Notes under the pieces: model-generated
What the model was told of the DNA's origin: nothing
What the model saw: the letters and a program-made list of their open reading frames with translations, nothing else
Database searches by the model: none
Program-made: the position numbers and the translations under genes
Shown here: positions 8,361 through 16,217 of the stretch, piece by piece
Layout: the number at the start of each line of letters is the position of its first letter
Position numbering within the stretch: the first letter of the stretch is position 1
Origin: an uncultured Owenweeksia sp.
Lineage (GTDB): Bacteria; Bacteroidota; Bacteroidia; Flavobacteriales; Schleiferiaceae
Direction: 5' to 3'
DNA: 64,000 bases
NCBI GenBank assembly: GCA_937146805.1
Contig: CAKZRR010000028.1
Location: 62,001 to 126,000 of the forward strand

Positions 8361-10265
8361 ATGCCCTATCAGATTACTTCCTTTAGCGAGTACCTCACCG
8401 AATACGATAAAAGTTGCCAAAACCCAGAATCTTTTTGGGCTGAAATTGCGGAAAACTTCACCTGGCAAAAAAGATGGGATACGGTATTGCAATGGGAGTT
8501 TGATACTCCTAAGGTAGAGTGGTTTAAAGGTGCCAAATTGAATATTACCGAAAATTGTTTGGATAGGCACTTGGTGAATAATGCAGATCAAACGGCTATT
8601 ATTTGGGAACCAAATAACCCAAATGAAGAAGCGCAAAAATGGAGCTATAAACAGCTGCATCAACAGGTTTGTAAAATGGCCAATGTGCTTAAAAAGCACG
8701 GAATACAAAAAGGAGATAAGGTTTGTTTGTACATGCCCATGGTGATAGAATTAGCGGTGGCTGTTTTGGCCTGCGCTCGCATTGGTGCTGTACACTCCGT
8801 AGTGTTTGCTGGTTTTTCGGCTAAGGCTTTGGCCGATAGGATTAATGACGCTCAATGTAAAATGCTTATAACTTCAGATGGAATAAACCGCGGTGCTAAG
8901 GTTATTCCCGCGAAAGGGTTGGCCGATGAAGCTTTGCAAAATTGCCCAAGTATAAAAACGGTATTGGTTAAGCGTTGCTCAAATTTAAACGTGAGTTGGA
9001 AAGAAAACTGGGATTTTGACTTAGATATTGAAATGCAGGAGGCACCTAATCAATGCGAAGCGGAACCCATGAACTCGGAAGATGAGTTGTTTATCTTATA
9101 TACTTCGGGAAGTACAGGAACACCTAAAGGAGTAGTACATACCTGTGGAGGTTATATGGTGGGCTCCGCCTATAGTTTTGCCAATGTTTTTCAGTACCAA
9201 AAGGGTGATGTGTACTGGTGTACAGCCGATATAGGTTGGATAACGGGCCACTCCTATATTGTATATGGACCGTTATTGAATGGTGCGACCACGGTAATGT
9301 TTGAAGGTGTGCCCACGTGGCCTGATGCGGGTCGTTTTTGGGAGGTGGTAGAAAAGCATAAGATTAATCAGTTTTACACGGCACCCACCGCAATTAGAGC
9401 ATTAATGGCTTGCGGAAATCAATTTGTAAAGGCTCATGATCTAAGTTCGTTAAAAGTGTTAGGTACCGTAGGCGAACCTATTAACGAAGAGGCTTGGCAT
9501 TGGTATAATGTTCAAATAGGAAAGAAGAATTGCCCAATTGTAGATACTTGGTGGCAAACTGAAACGGGCGCCATTATGCTTTCGGGTTTAGGAGGGTACA
9601 GTCCTACTAAACCGGCTCATGCTGGTTTTCCGTTGCCGGGAGTTCAACCAGTTTTATTAGATCAAGAAGGTGTTGAAGTTTTAGAGAATAATGTAGAAGG
9701 TTATTTGGCTGTTAAACACCCGTGGCCTAGTATGATACGTACCACTTACGGTAATCATGAGCGATGTAAAAACACTTATTTTTCGCAGTACAAAGGGTAT
9801 TACTTTACAGGAGATGGTGCTAAGCGTGATGAAAATGGAATGTTTAGAGTTATTGGTAGGGTAGATGATGTAATGAATATCTCGGGACACCGATTGGGAA
9901 CGGCCGAAGTGGAAGATGCCATTAACCAGCACCCAGGGGTGGTGGAAACCGCAGTGGTGGGTTACCCACATAGCATTAAAGGGCAAGGTATTTATGCTTT
10001 TGTTACCTGTTTACCAGGAATAGAACACAGCGATACTACCCGAACGGAAATTTTAGAAGCCGTAAGCGAGCACATTGGTAAAATTGCCAAGCCCGATAAA
10101 ATTCAGTTTGTAAAGGGTTTACCTAAAACAAGATCGGGAAAAATAATGCGTAGAATTTTGCGCAAAATTGCCGAAGGCGATACTAATAATTTAGGTGATA
10201 CCAGCACATTATTAGATCCCACGGTAGTGGAAGAAATAAAAAGTGGTGCACTAACTGGCCGCTAA
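8361..10265 (+). CDS. acs: Acetate--CoA ligase (acetyl-CoA synthetase, AMP-forming)
   Basis: Converts acetate, ATP and CoA to acetyl-CoA. A full-length 634-residue Acs: N-terminal family domain beginning PYQITSFSEYLTEYDKS, P-loop YTSGSTGTPKGVVHTCGGY near residue 247, WWQTETGAIM near 396, GRVDDVMNISGHRLGTAEVE, and the acetylation-sensitive lysine Lys594 in PKTRSGKIMRR. The gene follows the beta-oxidation cluster, fitting use of acetate and C2 units, but has its own upstream region after the fadE terminator. Its last 15 bp overlap the convergent response-regulator gene. Propionate-specific homologues are similar; acetate is the likelier substrate from the length and motifs. Confidence 0.95.
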   Translation: MPYQITSFSEYLTEYDKSCQNPESFWAEIAENFTWQKRWDTVLQWEFDTPKVEWFKGAKLNITENCLDRHLVNNADQTAIIWEPNNPNEEAQKWSYKQLHQQVCKMANVLKKHGIQKGDKVCLYMPMVIELAVAVLACARIGAVHSVVFAGFSAKALADRINDAQCKMLITSDGINRGAKVIPAKGLADEALQNCPSIKTVLVKRCSNLNVSWKENWDFDLDIEMQEAPNQCEAEPMNSEDELFILYTSGSTGTPKGVVHTCGGYMVGSAYSFANVFQYQKGDVYWCTADIGWITGHSYIVYGPLLNGATTVMFEGVPTWPDAGRFWEVVEKHKINQFYTAPTAIRALMACGNQFVKAHDLSSLKVLGTVGEPINEEAWHWYNVQIGKKNCPIVDTWWQTETGAIMLSGLGGYSPTKPAHAGFPLPGVQPVLLDQEGVEVLENNVEGYLAVKHPWPSMIRTTYGNHERCKNTYFSQYKGYYFTGDGAKRDENGMFRVIGRVDDVMNISGHRLGTAEVEDAINQHPGVVETAVVGYPHSIKGQGIYAFVTCLPGIEHSDTTRTEILEAVSEHIGKIAKPDKIQFVKGLPKTRSGKIMRRILRKIAEGDTNNLGDTSTLLDPTVVEEIKSGALTGR

Positions 10266-10640
10266 TAATTGTTTTAGTGCCTTAATGTCAACGGGTTTAA
10301 CAACGTAGTCTTGCACACTCGGATAGGATTTAACTTTTTCTTGGTCCGCCTCGCTTACAGAGGAGGTTACCACAAACAATTTAATAGTATCAATATCTGG
10401 GAAATTTTGGTATTCGTCTAAAAACTGCCATCCATCCATAATGGGCATGTTTAAGTCTAGCAGAATAAAATCGGGTAAACCAGATCCAGTACCAGCCAAT
10501 TCCTGTAAGCTTTCCAGCGCGGTTTCACCATCCGAAAAAACTTGGACATCGTGTGTTACGTTTTCAATTTCTAGAGTTTTGGTGATAGTATATTGATAAA
10601 TATCATCATCATCTACAATCCATACATAGGGTTTATTCAT
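10251..10640 (-). CDS. Receiver-only response regulator
   Basis: A single CheY-like receiver domain with no output domain. Seen: acidic pocket VDDDD near residues 9-13, phospho-acceptor Asp62 in FILLDLNMPIMDGW, conserved Thr/Ser in VVTSSVS and Lys in VVKPVD. I prefer the ATG at 10640, 4 bp past the kinase stop, over ATG 10655, which would overlap the kinase; both are possible. It is translationally linked to the PAS histidine kinase just upstream, so the kinase is its likely phosphodonor. Lacking an effector domain, it probably acts by protein contact or in a relay. The C-terminus overlaps the 3' end of acs on the other strand by 15 bp. Confidence 0.9.
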   Translation of the reverse strand: MNKPYVWIVDDDDIYQYTITKTLEIENVTHDVQVFSDGETALESLQELAGTGSGLPDFILLDLNMPIMDGWQFLDEYQNFPDIDTIKLFVVTSSVSEADQEKVKSYPSVQDYVVKPVDIKALKQLLAAS

Positions 10641-10644
10641 GTTG

Positions 10645-12171
10645 TCAAGCGTCATTAAAATCTATACTAAATGTGCTACCTTTATCTACTTCACTTTGGG
10701 CATATATACGGCCACCAAGGGCTTCCACCTGAGTTTTGGTCATAAATAAACCAATACCCTTGGCATCTTTATTTTTATGAAACGTTTTACGGAGGCCAAA
10801 TAGTTTAGCTCCTTGTTTTTCTAAATCAACACCTAGCCCATTATCCTTAACATGTAGCGAAACACGGCCATCATTAATTCGGCTGTACACCGTGATGCTG
10901 GGAATGCGATTGGGTGACGAGTATTTTAAAGCGTTGGAAATGAGGTTTAAAAAAATACTTTCTAAATAACTAGGCAAGTATTTTACCTCTGGGGCCTCAC
11001 TAAAATCACCTTCGATGTGAGCCTTTTTGTTTAGGATATCTCCCGATAAAATTTGTTTGGTCCGTTCAAAAACAGAAGAAAAAGAGAGAGGCACTAAGCG
11101 GGCTTCCTTTGCTTCATTGTTAATACGTACGGCATCTACCAACTCGTTTAGGGTTTCGGTAAGATGCTCTAATACCACTTCAAATTTCCCAAAAATTTCA
11201 TCTCGTTCCTGGCCTGCTTCCAATAACTTGTGCATGTTCATTAAAGCCTGTAAATTACTTACAGGCGCTCGTAAATTATGTGATGCTATATGGGCAAAAT
11301 CGGCCAGTTTCGTGTTTTGTTTCTTAAGTTTTAGATTTAGACCTTCCTTTTCGGTAATAGCAGCTTCTAGTTTTTGCAAACTTTCTTTTCGTAAGGTAAT
11401 GTCCTCAATTTGAGAAACAAAGTGAAGTGGCAGTCCATCCGTATCTCTAACCAAAGAAACACTTAAGTTTACCCAAACCGTTTTACCAGTTTTATGGAAG
11501 TATCTTTTTTCCATTTGGTAGGTTTTTATCTCGCCAGCCAGCATTTGCCCAAGCTGATTAACGTCTAAATTCAAGTCATCGGGGTGGGTTACATCCTGAA
11601 AAGTTGTTTTGAGTAATTCATCCTTGGTATAACCTAAAATCTGAGAAACCTTATTGTTTACTTTCAGCCATCTACCTTTAGTAGAAACCAAAGCCATACC
11701 AATAGCCGAGTGTTCAAAGGCTCCTTTAAAGCGCTCTTCGCTTATTTTTAAATGGCTTTCCTGGGTTTTATATTCACTTATATCTATATGAGCACCAGAT
11801 ATTATAAGCGGATTTCCTTCCTCATCACGTTGTGTAATTTTACCGGTGCATTGTATCCATACGCTGCTTCCATTTTTATGCAGATAGCGCGCATTTTCTT
11901 TAAAAGGTATTTCTCCGTTGCTGCTAATATGGTCGCCAATAGCTTTTTCAATTAGGTGCGCATCTTGCGGATGAACTAACTTCTGCCAAGTTTCAGCACT
12001 TCCTTCTAATTCAAGTTCTTCATATCCAAATAAAGCTTTAAAGGATGGGCTTAGATAGGCTTCTCGAGTTTGTGTATTCCAAATCCAAAATCCAGCCAAG
12101 GATTGCTCCAGAATATTTCGAAATAAACTGGGGTCTTTAAAATCACTGAAAGCCTCTTGAGTTGTACTCAT
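10645..12171 (-). CDS. PAS-domain sensor histidine kinase (soluble)
   Basis: 508 residues with no membrane segment. Two PAS_3/PAC modules occupy about residues 15-135 and 143-265 (each ends in a typical PAC strand: ISGAHIDISEYK, VSQIEDITLRKE). A coiled linker leads to the HisKA box with His298 in HIASHNLRAPVSNL, followed by HATPase_c with N-box LNLISNALKYSSP, G1 DNGLGVD and G2 GIGLFMTK. It is therefore a cytoplasmic sensor of an unknown signal. It is cotranscribed with the receiver-only regulator 4 bp downstream. The divergent neighbour at 12298 shares the upstream region. Signal and target cannot be deduced. Confidence 0.93.
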   Translation of the reverse strand: MSTTQEAFSDFKDPSLFRNILEQSLAGFWIWNTQTREAYLSPSFKALFGYEELELEGSAETWQKLVHPQDAHLIEKAIGDHISSNGEIPFKENARYLHKNGSSVWIQCTGKITQRDEEGNPLIISGAHIDISEYKTQESHLKISEERFKGAFEHSAIGMALVSTKGRWLKVNNKVSQILGYTKDELLKTTFQDVTHPDDLNLDVNQLGQMLAGEIKTYQMEKRYFHKTGKTVWVNLSVSLVRDTDGLPLHFVSQIEDITLRKESLQKLEAAITEKEGLNLKLKKQNTKLADFAHIASHNLRAPVSNLQALMNMHKLLEAGQERDEIFGKFEVVLEHLTETLNELVDAVRINNEAKEARLVPLSFSSVFERTKQILSGDILNKKAHIEGDFSEAPEVKYLPSYLESIFLNLISNALKYSSPNRIPSITVYSRINDGRVSLHVKDNGLGVDLEKQGAKLFGLRKTFHKNKDAKGIGLFMTKTQVEALGGRIYAQSEVDKGSTFSIDFNDA

Positions 12172-12297
12172 ACTGTTTGTTATGTTCTTATTGTAGAAGA
12201 GGGAGTAAATTTAGCTAAAAAACAACCCTTAAAAAAGAGCTGCGAGGCAGCAATTTTTGCTGATGGCGTATTGCTAATAATGATTAATTTCGGCCTT

Positions 12298-13179
12298 ATG
12301 ACCGATGCCCCGCAAAAGCAGAGTAGCATTAAAAAAGCACTAAAATTAATTCTTAAGGTAGGGTTGAGTTTGGGAGCCATTTTTATTATTTACCAAAAGG
12401 TAGATGTAAATGAAGCCATGGTGTATTTACGAAAAACGCATTGGGGTTATTTGTTTTTGGGCTTTTTAGCTTTTGTAGGTTCCAAGGCATTTGGTGCGCC
12501 ACGTATTAACAGGTTTTACCGCTCACAGGGTTTGGTTATTACCGATGTGTTGAGTACTAAACTCTATTTTTTAGGCATGTTTTACAATTTGTTTTTGCCT
12601 TTAGTTGGAGGTGAGGGGTACAAAGCATTTTGGCTAAAAAAGCGATATGATGTAAAGGTGAAAACCTTGGTGTGGTCGGCATTGTTAGATAGAGCCAGCG
12701 GATTGGTAGCCTTGGTAATGTTAACCGTATTGTTTTTTATGCAAAGCAGTTTTGACTTGCCCTATAAGTGGTTAGCATTACTATTAATTCCACTCACCTA
12801 TTTGGGGCAGTTTTTGGTAATGAAATGGTTTTTTAAATCCTTCGTTTCTGCTTGGTTAAGCACTAGTTTGTATTCGTTAGGGGTGCAATGCTGCCAAGCT
12901 ATTACCGTATATTTAGTAGTACTGTCTTTAGGTATTGATGCTAATATTTTAGATTATGTTTTCGTATTCTTGTTAGCCACCTTTGCTTTTATTATTCCTA
13001 TGGTAGGGGCTCGCGAAATGGCTTTTGTTTTTGGAGCTGATTACTTGGGTTTAAACACTGAAATATCACTGGCTATTGGCTTACTTTTTTACTTATCCAT
13101 GGCACTTACGTCCTTGTTAGGAGCTAGCTTTTTACTGTTTCCTAAAAGTTTAGAAAAGCACGTACAGGTAGCCGATTAA
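12298..13179 (+). CDS. Lysylphosphatidylglycerol-synthase-type (UPF0104) membrane flippase-like protein
   Basis: An integral membrane protein of about 293 residues with roughly eight hydrophobic helices. Seen: GAIFIIYQKVD, the family-typical NLFLPLVGGEGYKAFWLKK (conserved PxxxGG...R/K region), LLDRASGLVALVML, and a late segment IIPMVGAREMAFVFGA. These are hallmarks of the LPG_synthase_TM / UPF0104 family, which includes the flippase half of MprF without its aminoacyltransferase domain. ATG 12298 (or 12280) is preferred because the longer reading frame runs back into the kinase start. It converges on and overlaps the ArnT-like gene by 4 bp. The lipid moved, if any, is unknown. Confidence 0.8.
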   Translation: MTDAPQKQSSIKKALKLILKVGLSLGAIFIIYQKVDVNEAMVYLRKTHWGYLFLGFLAFVGSKAFGAPRINRFYRSQGLVITDVLSTKLYFLGMFYNLFLPLVGGEGYKAFWLKKRYDVKVKTLVWSALLDRASGLVALVMLTVLFFMQSSFDLPYKWLALLLIPLTYLGQFLVMKWFFKSFVSAWLSTSLYSLGVQCCQAITVYLVVLSLGIDANILDYVFVFLLATFAFIIPMVGAREMAFVFGADYLGLNTEISLAIGLLFYLSMALTSLLGASFLLFPKSLEKHVQVAD

Positions 13180-14816
13180 AGCTTCACCAAAACGTAATTT
13201 CTCTTTTGCCAATCATCCCACAAAACAAATAAAGGTTCATCGCTGTACTTGGCTACGCGTTTGGCCATTATTAAGTGGTATGCGCCCTTAACGGGTTTTT
13301 CTACTAACTGTAAAATAGTTTCATTTTGCCTACTAATGTAAAAAGGCACTTGATAGGCCATTAAAGGCGCGATGGTAATATCTAAATCACCAAAATGTAA
13401 GGGGCCAAAAGAGGCATCGGTGATGGAAGTGTATTTTTTACCCAGGATATAAATAGGTTTATTTTTAGTGATTTTTTGCAACTGCGGAATAACGTGGGTG
13501 TAGTAGGCGGTGTTTGTATTAGAAGCCCTAGCGGGAAGATAGAGCACATTAAAAGCCAGGCGGCCAATAATTAATACTAATACCAAGTTTAGGAGGGAGC
13601 TACTGTTTTTAAGATACCACCAAGCAGCTGCTCCAAGCGCCATGGTGCAAGCTGTAATTCTAAGGATGGCATATGGAACTTGATCCATCGGGTTCCAAAA
13701 AAAGCTTGCTAAACAAAGTACGGGCAGTAAAATAGTGAGTCCTTTAAAAATGCTGAACACCCATTTTTTGGTTTTAGGTAAATCCTGATGTTTGGTATGG
13801 AAGTAATGCGAAAGAAGCAGACATAGAAAAGGCAAAAACATAAAAAGGTAGCGTGCCTTAAAATCTCCCGAAATCCAGTAAATAGGAATATTTACCACAA
13901 TAAAAAGAGCTGAGAATAAAATAAGCGGATTGGACTTTAAACTTTTAAAGAAGCCTTTAAAAAAGAAAAACGCAGCCAAAAAACTCCAAGGCAACAATAA
14001 AACGCCTACCCTTAGCGGGAAGGTAAAAGTACCCATAATGGTTTCCATAATAGGGGTTTCCGCTCCCGTTCGTTGCGAGGCTTCCTTAAATTGCCTAAAC
14101 AAAAAGGCCCATACATCTGCCTGCTCGGCATATAGCCAAAAGTAGCTTCCGGTAACAGCTACTAAAAGTACAATGCCAAATACATGTTGCCAGCTAAGTA
14201 ATAGTTTAAAATCGCGATAAGCAATGGCCATGCCTGTAAGAGTAAGCGCCTGAAAAGCCAAGGAGGGCAAGCCCTTGGTTAAAAAGCCAAGTGCAACAAA
14301 TAGGTAGCTCCATAAAAAAAGCCAACCGTATTTTTTTTGTTGGTAAAAATGAAAAAGTCCAAAAACTTGGAGAAAAACAAGCAGTGAATAAAACAAATCA
14401 ATTTCGCCACTATTTACCGAACCGTAAAAAAGCAACTCGCCACCGGTTAAAAAGGCCAAGCTCGCTATGAGTGCTGTTTCTCGGGCTACATATTTTTTAA
14501 AACCTAAAAAACAAAGCAAACCTAAAAAGAGGTAAGCTAGCAAAGAAGGCAGGCGAACAAGCCATTCATCAAAGCTGCCAAAAAGATTAAAAGCACCAGC
14601 CATAAGCCAATTAAAAACAGGGGGCTTGTTGTAGTAAGGTAAACCATTTAAGCTAGGCGAAATGTAGTTTCCGCTTAAAACCATCTCTAAGGAAACCACG
14701 GCTCTGCGTGGTTCTTCGGCTCTTAACTCAATTAGGTTTTGCCAGCCTAAAGTGGCTACCAAAAGCAGAATAATACTGACGGTAAGGGTTCTTTTTGAGG
14801 AAATACTTTGGTACAC
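13176..14816 (-). CDS. ArnT/PMT-like membrane glycosyltransferase
   Basis: A 546-residue integral membrane protein with about 11-12 helices. The N-terminal periplasmic loop carries LIELRAEEPRRAVVSLEMV and GNYISPSLNGLPYYNKPPVFNWL, the acidic/arginine-rich pattern and the W-x-x-x-Y-x-KPP element of the ArnT and protein O-mannosyltransferase family, which transfer sugars from polyprenyl-phosphate donors. A GEIDLFYSLLVFLQ segment near residue 150 matches the second conserved loop. Inference: it modifies lipid A, another lipid or protein at the outer face of the inner membrane. It overlaps the convergent UPF0104 gene by 4 bp. Confidence 0.82.
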   Translation of the reverse strand: MYQSISSKRTLTVSIILLLVATLGWQNLIELRAEEPRRAVVSLEMVLSGNYISPSLNGLPYYNKPPVFNWLMAGAFNLFGSFDEWLVRLPSLLAYLFLGLLCFLGFKKYVARETALIASLAFLTGGELLFYGSVNSGEIDLFYSLLVFLQVFGLFHFYQQKKYGWLFLWSYLFVALGFLTKGLPSLAFQALTLTGMAIAYRDFKLLLSWQHVFGIVLLVAVTGSYFWLYAEQADVWAFLFRQFKEASQRTGAETPIMETIMGTFTFPLRVGVLLLPWSFLAAFFFFKGFFKSLKSNPLILFSALFIVVNIPIYWISGDFKARYLFMFLPFLCLLLSHYFHTKHQDLPKTKKWVFSIFKGLTILLPVLCLASFFWNPMDQVPYAILRITACTMALGAAAWWYLKNSSSLLNLVLVLIIGRLAFNVLYLPARASNTNTAYYTHVIPQLQKITKNKPIYILGKKYTSITDASFGPLHFGDLDITIAPLMAYQVPFYISRQNETILQLVEKPVKGAYHLIMAKRVAKYSDEPLFVLWDDWQKRNYVLVKL

Positions 14817-14896
14817 GTAGTAAGTTTTGGCTTTGGGTAAAATTAAAAAACCCAGCTAACCGTGCTAGCTTATGGGCGCTTTATTATTTTCGCTTT

Positions 14897-16120
14897 ATGA
14901 TACACATTAAACCCTTTAAAGCTATTCGTCCGCCTCGCGATAAAGCTTATTTAGTTGCTACTCGTTCGTACCTGTCTTATTCGGAAGAAGAATTGGATGA
15001 AAAACTGGATAACAACCCCTATACTTTTTTACATGTAATTAATCCCACCAAGGCGCGTAGTTTACCCTTTGGCAAGGAGAAGTATGAAGCGGTAAAAAAG
15101 TGTTTTCATAAATTTAGTGATGCGGGTGTTTTTGCTCAAGATAAAAAAGCCAATTACTATTTATACCGCCAACAAAAAGGCGCCAATGAGTATGTAGGCT
15201 TAATAGCTGCTGTAGCCGTACAAGATTATGTAGAAGGACGCATTAAAAAACATGAAAACACGCTTACGCAACGCGAAAAAATGTTTACCGATTACCTAGA
15301 AACTACTGGCTTTAATGCTGAGCCAGTATTACTTACCTACCAAGATGACTTGGAGCTAAATAAAATTTTTGCTGCGTATTTACCTACCCGTTCGGAGTAT
15401 GAATTTACGAGTACCGATAAGGTTTTGCACCAACTTTGGTTAATTGAAGATGAAGCGCACTTAAGTACTATTACGGATAGGTTTAGCAAGCAAGAGGCTT
15501 TGTATATAGCCGATGGTCATCACCGCAGTGCCAGTTCGTCTCAACTAGCTAAAAGAATAGGGGCAGAGAAAGCGGGTGATCACCAGTATTTTATGGCCTT
15601 TTTAATTGGGGAGGAGCAAATGAAAGTGTATGAGTTTAACAGGTTAATTAAAGGTAGTAATGGAAAATCTGTTCCTGAAATATTGGCCGAACTTAAACGA
15701 AATTTTTTGGTAGAACCTAAAGGTAAAGAAGCCTGTCAACCCGAAAAGCTACATGAAATTTCGATGTATATAGCGGGTAATTGGTATAAGCTGGTGCCGC
15801 AAACTGGTACGTTTGACCCTCAAGATCCCATTGGGAATTTGGATGCAGAAATCCTAAGTCAAAGAATATTAGATCCCGTCTTAGGCATCAAAAACTTGAA
15901 AACCGATAAACGAGCTTCTTTTTTACCAGGTACCGATGGATTAGAGGGCTTGAAAAATGCCGTGGACAGAGGAGAGTATGATGTAGCTTTTGCTTTGTAT
16001 CCTATTTCGGTAAACCAAATAAAACGAGTGGCAGATGCCCAAAAGGCCATGCCTCCTAAAAGTACCTATATTGAACCTAAGCTACGCAGTGGTTTAATTG
16101 TGTACCCTATTGGCGAGTAG
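14897..16120 (+). CDS. DUF1015 family protein
   Basis: 407 residues, the usual size for DUF1015. Diagnostic elements: PFKAIRPPRDKAYLVA at the start, FLHVINP near 50, YLYRQ near 93, and the strongly conserved YIADGHHRSAS segment near 208 that looks like a nucleotide or metal site. The function of the family is not established. ATG 14897 is chosen because the family begins exactly there; the reading frame extends further left but overlaps the divergent glycosyltransferase start. No signal peptide or transmembrane helix is visible. Confidence 0.88.
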   Translation: MIHIKPFKAIRPPRDKAYLVATRSYLSYSEEELDEKLDNNPYTFLHVINPTKARSLPFGKEKYEAVKKCFHKFSDAGVFAQDKKANYYLYRQQKGANEYVGLIAAVAVQDYVEGRIKKHENTLTQREKMFTDYLETTGFNAEPVLLTYQDDLELNKIFAAYLPTRSEYEFTSTDKVLHQLWLIEDEAHLSTITDRFSKQEALYIADGHHRSASSSQLAKRIGAEKAGDHQYFMAFLIGEEQMKVYEFNRLIKGSNGKSVPEILAELKRNFLVEPKGKEACQPEKLHEISMYIAGNWYKLVPQTGTFDPQDPIGNLDAEILSQRILDPVLGIKNLKTDKRASFLPGTDGLEGLKNAVDRGEYDVAFALYPISVNQIKRVADAQKAMPPKSTYIEPKLRSGLIVYPIGE

Positions 16121-16217
16121 TTTTTGATCTGAATTTGAAAAATTTTTGGGTTAGCGGTATTTCGAAGATTAGCTAATTGATATGCTTTGACTTAGGATTC
16201 GTGGGTTTAAAATTCAC

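Noticed and set aside
10251-10265. Overlap of acs and the response-regulator gene as a possible frameshift
   Set aside because: Both proteins end at family-typical positions; a 15-bp convergent overlap is ordinary.
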